From Marsupella aquatica (taxonomy: Eukaryota; Marchantiophyta): 64,000 bases of DNA. This document shows positions 57,739 to 64,000 of this stretch, in pieces. Positions within the stretch are counted from its first letter, which is position 1; every line of letters starts with the position of its first letter. A program made the position numbers and the translations under genes. The stretch spans positions 20,150,001 to 20,214,000 of the forward strand of contig OZ316891.1 in assembly GCA_973895155.1 (NCBI GenBank), given 5' to 3'. The notes below the pieces were generated by a model. It was not told the origin of the DNA. It saw only the letters and a program-made list of their open reading frames with translations, and searched no databases.

Positions 57739-60111
57739 CTAAGCTCTGTGATCTGGAGATCTCTCCCTCCGCCTGCTGTGGTGCCGAGTCGGAGACCTAG
57801 ATCCTGTCATCACAGGTGATCGCGACCGAGAGCGCCAGCGCTCCCGATCTAGTCGATCTTTGACTCGTTCTCCATCTCGGTAGTGGTCTCTATCTTTTAA
57901 CTCTCTGTCTCGATCTCTATCCCTCCCTGTCCGGCCTCTATCTTCACGATATCGATTTCGATCTCTGTATTTGTCATTTCTCTGGTCTCGTTCTCGTTCT
58001 CTCTCCTTGTCCTTATCACCCCTCTCTCGGTCTTTTTGGCGGTCACGTTCCCTCTCTTTCTCCTGTGCATTCTCTTTCAACTTCTCTATTTCTTTCTCTT
58101 TCTCCCTCTGTTTTCTCTTCTCTTCAAGCTCTTTCTCTCGGAAAATTCTGTCCTCTTCTCTTGCTTTATCTTTCCTTTCCTGCAAGCAAACACCAGGGTA
58201 CAGTCGTTCAGTGATCAACTTATATACAAGACCACTATGCAAGAGTAACACTCGAAGAGAGTAAAAGACTCCACAGTCCATACCTTGTACTCTACAAGAT
58301 AATCACGGACCATCCCAAAACCAACATGTTGTTTCCCAGTCATATGTGACTGCGTTCGTTCTGTTGCATCATTTGCAACCAGAAAAGACCCACAAATCTC
58401 ACAGAGAGCCATTTTTTTCTCTTGGGATAGAATTAACCCTCGCTCACTGGATGCTTGCTGCATGACTACAGACTTTTCAGCGTTGAGCAGATCCACCTGG
58501 GTATCAAAACAAAAATTGCGTAAGAGTCATAACCGAGAATGTCAACCTTTAGTATACCCCACAGACAGTTCTTATCCATATCCATCTCCACTGATGTCCA
58601 CTGAATATTACCTTCTTCATCAGGGCCTGTGCTTCATCGACTTTCCCCTCTTCACCGAGATTTTCACTTTGCTCTAATAACTTCTTAATCTTTTCTTCAA
58701 TTGTACCCAGTTGTTCTGCTTTCTCTGTGGACATTGGAACCAAGGAAGCAAGGTCGACATCTTGGGCCAGACGGTCCCGACCTCGCCTCACCTTGCGGTC
58801 CAAATCTTGCACCTGTAAGCCGATCAGCACTTGAGCCTTTTATAGATTTCAGTCAATTAAAGCAGAGCTTCGCAAAAACCGTAATCCAGATCCTATATCC
58901 TTCCAACTGCGGCTAAACTGATGAACATCGCTGACTCACCAACTTCTCACAGAACTGAGACAATTCTGCTTCAAATCTTGGCACATACAAGTCATGTCGA
59001 GATGACTGCTCGTAACTGATACCAAAAAAGACAGGGCGTAGAGTAGAGTCAATTAGAATTACAACAAAAGACCACGTCCAATGTTATCAGTAGTCTGATA
59101 GCATGCTGATCTAGACTGTCGATTCACGCCGACGCAAACTATAATGAATCATCATAGCAAACAATCGCTTGATACTTTAACTTCAACACAACAAAGTTGG
59201 ACCCGTCACTTGGAAAAAGACAGGTAGTTTCTATTCTACACATCACTGGGAGATGTATCACCCTTGTCAGGTTGTACATCAGCGGGACATGCGGCCTTCA
59301 GCACTGAAAGTAGTTAGTCACCTTTCCTTAAGTTTTGCATCATGGATTTTGGGACATGGCCCTGCCAAAGCAAGAGGACTCGTTAGAGTGGACATTATTA
59401 TGGCAGCAATGTCCCCAAAGCATGCAGAAAGCTCGTGCTGGGAGTGAAAGCAAAGACCATGGTGAACAAGAAATTCAAGCTCAGCGAAAAACGCTAAAGA
59501 CAGAAGTTAGGAGGAGCATACCAAGGTCGCTTTTAGTATTGACGAATAGATCATGAGGGCAGAACCGAACGAGGAAGCAGCCGCAAACCTCCTTGTCATC
59601 CCAACGAACCTCCCTGTGAGCCTTCTTTTCCTCTGCTGTCAAGTTTCGGGCTGCGTAGACAATAGTGATCAGGGTTTAGGGTCCTCTAGCCCACTCAGTC
59701 TAATAGTAAGTAGACATTCAGATAGCAAGAGAAAACCGTGACTATTGACAAGTAAACTGGCCCACCGAGATCGTATATTGATGTCAGATAACGACATTTA
59801 TGTAAGTATGATTCAAACTTCAGAATACAGCTTCATTTTGAGTCATTTGCAACCTCCATACATTTCGGTCCTTACGTTACTTGACAATGGTGACCTCAGC
59901 TAAGAGGGATGCCGTACTTTTCCTCATTTTCCCTCCTCAACACACATTCCTTTCAGCATCAGCACTGCCCGAAAATCAAGTCCAAAGCGCTACAGCAATA
60001 ACATACTCTTATCTGCGCTTGCTTTTGACATGGAATTGTTTCTTGATAAGGTAAGGGAGGGATACCGGTGCCCATGAGCTCATCCAGCAGAGCACGTTGA
60101 GCCTCCACCAT
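57739..60111 (-). CDS. LUC7-like U1 snRNP-associated splicing factor (7 exons)
   Basis: Exons on the minus strand, 5' to 3': 60111-60066, 59650-59522, 59361-59322, 59015-58940, 58812-58612, 58496-58284, 58179-57739. They total 1146 bases, 381 residues, with all phases agreeing. The start MVEAQRALLDELMG is the canonical LUC7 N-terminus. A first zinc finger follows (EVCGCFLVRFCPHDLF to GPCPKIH, CCCH type). Then come RHDLYVPRFEAEL, LDRKVRRGRDRLAQ, the helical KAEQLGTIEEKIKKLL, and the second C2H2 finger CEICGSFLVAND to HMTGKQH. The last exon is an Arg/Glu/Asp-rich and RS-like tail ending SPDHRA. Known role: U1 snRNP component that stabilises 5' splice-site pairing and alternative splicing. The DRKVRRGR and CEICGSFLVANDA motifs suggest the plant LUC7RL branch rather than LUC7A/B. 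This is a nuclear protein. Confidence 0.95.
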
Positions 60112-61660
60112 TTCGTCTCTAACTTTTTATCTACTTTGCTGACTCGCTCCTCCCGAGCCCTAATCTTTTCTCCTTCCGAATGCTTCCCTTCTACGGAGGT
60201 TTGCTCACAGCTGCCTTCCACTCGATGTAAGGCCTGCGAAGTCCACGATTCAACAACTATGACATGACATGCCATTTGCTGTAGCCGACGATCAGAAGAA
60301 GCAAATCTGGAATGCCCAGAACTTCCAAACGATACAACAACTTGATGTTGACCTAATTAAGAGCACTTCATCTTATGACCGAAAACATTATCCTCGGAAT
60401 GTCTCCACACCTGGCACAAACTTTCATCGCAGAAGACCAATCTAGGAGGCCCGCGGCAGTACAACTAACAGCTCTAAGACTGCACAATTATTCTCCTTGA
60501 GTATATCTACCAGGGCCAAAAACAACACTCGAACGCGTAGGTGACTCTCCCATGTCACCGAAGGGTCACTGGCTCAACAGAACTATACAAAACTCGACGA
60601 ATAGCACAGCTGCGATGGAGACAGACCTATTTATCGCTCGCACACAATCCTCAATCATGCTGACGAACTTAAACTCAACAACAGGTACCAACCTTCTCAA
60701 TCACTCATCTGACGCACACCTTGCAGGCGGCGTCAGCATAATCCTGCTTTCGGTCGCATCATTTCGACCATTCCCATCCCCTCTCCGCATACAAACGGGC
60801 AGGCCAGTAACTCCCTCCTTGAAACGCCCGCGTCCGAGACCGAGAGCACGGCAGAAGAAGAAGAAGAAGAAGAAGAAGAAGACGAAGAAGAAGCTCCTAC
60901 TTGATGAGATTATTCTCCTTCGCCGCGCTCCCGCTCCTCATCCTCCTCCCCCTCCTCCTCCTGCGTCTTCAAACGCCTTCTTCATTTCCCCCAAGCAATC
61001 CACTGCATCCTGCCATATCCTCCCGACACCATCTTCCTTGCTTTCACACCCGCCCCATTCCTTCCTCCCGTGCTGCCCTCCTCAGGACTTCAATATTGGA
61101 AGAGTGGATGACGGTCCAATACACTCCACGCCTCAACTTCACCTTCACCGAGGCCGGTCGAACCGACTCCAGCACTAAAAAATCTCAATTCCTCACTCCC
61201 CCCTCCCTCGTTTCTTTCAAATTCGTCGTCCGTTCCCTTCACCACCGAATCATTCAGTTGGCACGCGAAAATGTGACCACATCAGAAGCGTAAACCCTCC
61301 CTGTCCCTTCCCTTCTTGTTTCCAAATTTTGTCGTCCGTTCACCACCAAATCATTCAGTTCGAACGCTGAAAGTGTGGTGTCAAACCCCTCGTCCTCCCT
61401 GAAATCACAGAGAGCGGGAAGAAAGCCCGGCACACTAAAAGAATCCTCTCAATTGACAAAAATAGTGCAATATCTGTCGTTCTTTCTGCAAGGACCTTCG
61501 TTCCCTCCTTGATCGATACGCCACTCTCTCAACACAAAAATAATTTGCCCTCGCCTTTGCCTCTCGCCCAGTCGCGTCCTCATTCGCTCCTCCTCCCCCT
61601 CTCCTCCGCCTCTGCCCTCTCCTCCCCTCCCCTCTTCGCGGACGAAGACGGCGGGACACG
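60112..61660. other. LUC7 promoter side and gene-free region with a (GAA)n microsatellite
   Basis: A run of about 12 GAA/GAC triplets lies at 60854-60893. The long plus frame 60552-61178, with a poly-Lys run and Pro-rich part, is generated by this tract and by CTCC-rich DNA at 60910-60975, and has no family resemblance. The first few hundred bases are likely promoter and 5' UTR of LUC7. No second gene is supported. Confidence 0.5.
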
Positions 61661-61666
61661 ATTGCA

Positions 61667-61860
61667 AACGAGGCAAATGAGGCAAAAGACAACCAAATGA
61701 AGCAAACGAAGCAAATGAGGCAAATGAGGCAAACGAGGCAAAAATGAGGCAAATGAGGCACAAGACAACCAAATGAAGCAAACGAGGCCAAAAAGGCAAA
61801 TGAGGCAAAAGACAAGCTAATGAAGCAAAAGAGGCCAAAGAAAAGCAAAAGAGGAAGGAA
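61667..61860. repeat. Minisatellite of GAGGCAAAT-like 9-10 bp units
   Basis: About 18 units of the form (A)GAGGCAAAT or GAAGCAAA are arranged in a higher-order pattern, with AAGACAACCAAATGAAGC recurring near 61686 and 61762 and a related AAGACAAGCTAATGAAGC near 61810, a spacing of about 50-75 bases. On the minus strand it reads as Leu/Phe/Cys/Ile-rich repeats, which is a compositional effect. Diverged units make it an old array. Confidence 0.88.
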
Positions 61861-64000
61861 TGTGTATAAATTTGTTTTTTCTCTGAACAAAGATATGAAT
61901 TTTTTCAGCCAAAAGGACTGGGGATACTAGAAACCCTGCCAATTGCCGGAGTGAAACTGCTAGCCGTGACCCTATAGGCATGTAGTTACAATTATAGAGA
62001 TACTAGTGAGCAAAAAGGTAAATTGAAGGGCCATTTCTTCAGTTTGTCTCCAAAAAAGACTACTCTTGGGCTTCTCACGTGGAAATTTAATCTCTAATTT
62101 ACTTTTATATAAAAGCTGATATTATTAGAAGCTACTACCTCGCTGGGGTGGTGGACTGCCAAAAATTGTACAACATTGTGCTATCAAAATAGGTTTGTTT
62201 TGTGACATTAGCTAAATTTTTGAAAAGCTAAGAATGTCAAAATGTTTCCATCATGTTCACTGGACACACGCACCTCAGACACGAGTAAACCTGTTGGTCC
62301 AGAGCTTTTTAAACTTCGTGTTGCTCTGCTTTGATTTGATAACTGAACATTGTAGTTTTGTGCAGAGCTTTTTGAAAAGGGAAAATAAGTCTCAAATTGT
62401 AGTACATAGAAGATGCATTACAATAAGAGGCAAGTAGGAAACAACCTAGTAAGAAAAAACAAGCGATCCTCTAGACAAGTGCACCCGGGCCTGGTGCGAT
62501 TGCAGCTGTTCGACTCAGAAAGTTAATGCTCTTTTGGACTCCTGTGATTACCTTGGTGGCCAAAGAATTCTATCAAAGTCTCCAAAGTAATTCTGTAAAA
62601 CTTCTGCAACTAAGAATTGTATGCTCGATAGCGCTTCTTATCCATTGGTCCACAACAAAGGAGCATTATAATTGCAGACTAAGACCGAGCCTACGCACTA
62701 TTACTTGTGCAGGCCCAGCTTATGTGAGTACCACCATCCAAATTGAAAAAATCCCATGTCTTCATCTCAGAAAAGCTTCCATCTTTGACTCTTCGATCTG
62801 AACAGGATAAGCAAGAAGTGACGGGCATGACAAAGAATCAGGCACCTGATCAGGCAGCTCCGTGACACGTAGCCACAATTGCTTATGACATCTCCTGCTC
62901 CAACCGCTTGTCACAAAATGAGACACAACGATCTGAATGATGAGGCTGCCAATGTTTCAAATGCACATCCTGTCTTCAGGAAATCCTTCATGGCAAGCCC
63001 TCGTTGATCCTCCTGTGGACTTGCAAGAGAAATCCCGTATCCATCACAAATCCATCTATTTGCTTGGTATGGATGCCAAAATTTGTTGGCTTCAACACAT
63101 CCTACTATACAACCAAACAAAATCTAGAAGACAAAGAAGCAATTTTGCAGAGCTTGTTCAATTCCCTGGGCCCTCACTCCATGTAAAAGAAGTGGACCCC
63201 CCTGTGATCGGGCCCTTTTCATGTTTACCCCTTGTTTCCATTTTACCATTAAAAGTTCCCTTATTACCGGTAATAATTATAATTATTAATTCAAAATGAA
63301 TAAAAACTACCCTTTGAGCGTTCGCACATCCTCCACGTATTAGTTAAGACTGATGGCCCAAGGGTTCAATTCTCCATATCTCTTGGATGGCTGATCATCG
63401 GTTGAAAGAGACAATGGTCTTGTTCTCAAAGGCTCCTCATTGCATTTGGAGTGTCACTGAGATGACTACTCACTGATCCCAACCTAAAGGCCATTATCGA
63501 ACCACGTGATGCTAAGGGAGGAGGGAGGAGGGTCCTTAGCTTCTTTTGTTCCGGCGGTTTTGTTATTTGGGCAGTTACAGGAATACGGTTACTTTTAATG
63601 TTGAACACTATTTATTTTTATAAAAAGAAATTTATAAATGTAAGTAAAGGGTTTATGGGTGAATGTTTTTAATCCTGTCCTTTGTATCAATAGGTTTGGA
63701 TGAATTACTTTTAAGTATTCTTACATTATGTTTTGACGGCACGGCGTCCATAAAATTACACAAAAATTGACGTAAACAAGATGGAGAGGAGGTTATTCAA
63801 TGTGCAAACATGACGCATCTTGTTTCATGCGGATGTTGCTGATGTGGCATGCTGTGGAGTCTCAAATTTTGGAAGGGACCTCTAGTGGGGTCCGTAAAGA
63901 CATACAAAGAAAATGGCAAGGGAGATGTACAACATGCTAGCAAATAGCAAAATGCGTCAAACCTTGGACACTCTATGCTTCCAAAAGGTAGGAGACACCA
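61861..64000. other. Gene-free region to the end of the window
   Basis: AT-rich sequence with short frames (for example 62937-63299) lacking any recognisable domain. A B-box-like GGGTTCAATTCTCC occurs near 63363 without a tRNA fold around it. A run of alternating TAATAATTATAATTATTAAT lies near 63270. I see no gene here. Confidence 0.5.

Noticed and set aside
60552-61178. 208-codon plus-strand frame with poly-Lys and poly-Pro
   Set aside because: Generated by the (GAA)n and CTCC-rich tracts; no recognisable domain.
61435-61890. Minus-strand Leu/Phe/Cys-rich membrane-like frame
   Set aside because: It is the antisense reading of the GAGGCAAAT minisatellite, not a conserved membrane protein.
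63340-63400. B-box-like GGGTTCAATTCTCC
   Set aside because: No tRNA fold, A box at the right distance, A-rich tail or target-site duplication was found.

Overview
Organism: this is plant nuclear DNA. It holds eight supported protein-coding genes in 64 kb. Five are split by GT-AG introns of roughly 60 to 900 bases (one subtilase intron is about 1.5 kb), and three have a single coding exon. The two F-box/kelch genes are intronless, the intergenic regions are full of diverged tandem and dispersed repeats, and the window contains a Kp43-type (non-SBT) subtilase. A bryophyte or other early-diverging land plant fits best, but that is an inference from gene style, not proof. No rRNA, confident tRNA, CRISPR array or intact transposase/reverse transcriptase gene was seen. 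Layout: 1-7.3 kb is gene-free and repeat-rich (42-bp tandem repeats, a dispersed repeat family, a 120-180 bp tandem array). 7306-8574 (+) is an F-box/kelch gene. 8.6-13.3 kb is minisatellite-rich. 13277-14464 (-) is a second F-box/kelch gene. 15-19 kb has a purine-rich array, a SINE-like insertion with target-site duplications, and a GC-rich 63-bp array. 19703-24408 (+) is an FTSH4-type mitochondrial i-AAA protease in 8 exons. 25-29 kb is repeats ending in a foldback (MITE-like) element. 29048-37858 (+) is SPT6 in 17 exons with a very long Trp-rich tail. 41682-41879 (+) is the RNA polymerase subunit RPB12/RPABC4. 42426-43560 (+) is a small four-exon EAF7/MRGBP gene. 46252-55016 (+) is a 14-exon Kp43-like secreted subtilase. 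57739-60111 (-) is a LUC7-like U1 snRNP gene in 7 exons. 60-64 kb is gene-free with a (GAA)n tract and a GAGGCAAAT minisatellite. Function: there is no operon logic, but 29-44 kb gathers three genes of the RNA polymerase II/chromatin machinery on one strand (SPT6 elongation factor, RPB12, NuA4 subunit EAF7), and LUC7 adds a 5' splice-site factor. FTSH4 acts in mitochondrial quality control, the F-box/kelch proteins are predicted SCF substrate receptors, and the subtilase is predicted to be extracytoplasmic. Exon boundaries were derived by hand from reading frame, splice-site dinucleotides and phase agreement. The FTSH4, SPT6, EAF7 and LUC7 models all close to whole codons. The subtilase model is uncertain at one short exon. 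I found no convincing wholly new multi-gene system. The most unusual items are the Kp43-like subtilase, the expanded Trp-rich tail of SPT6, the foldback array just upstream of SPT6 and the SINE-like element.
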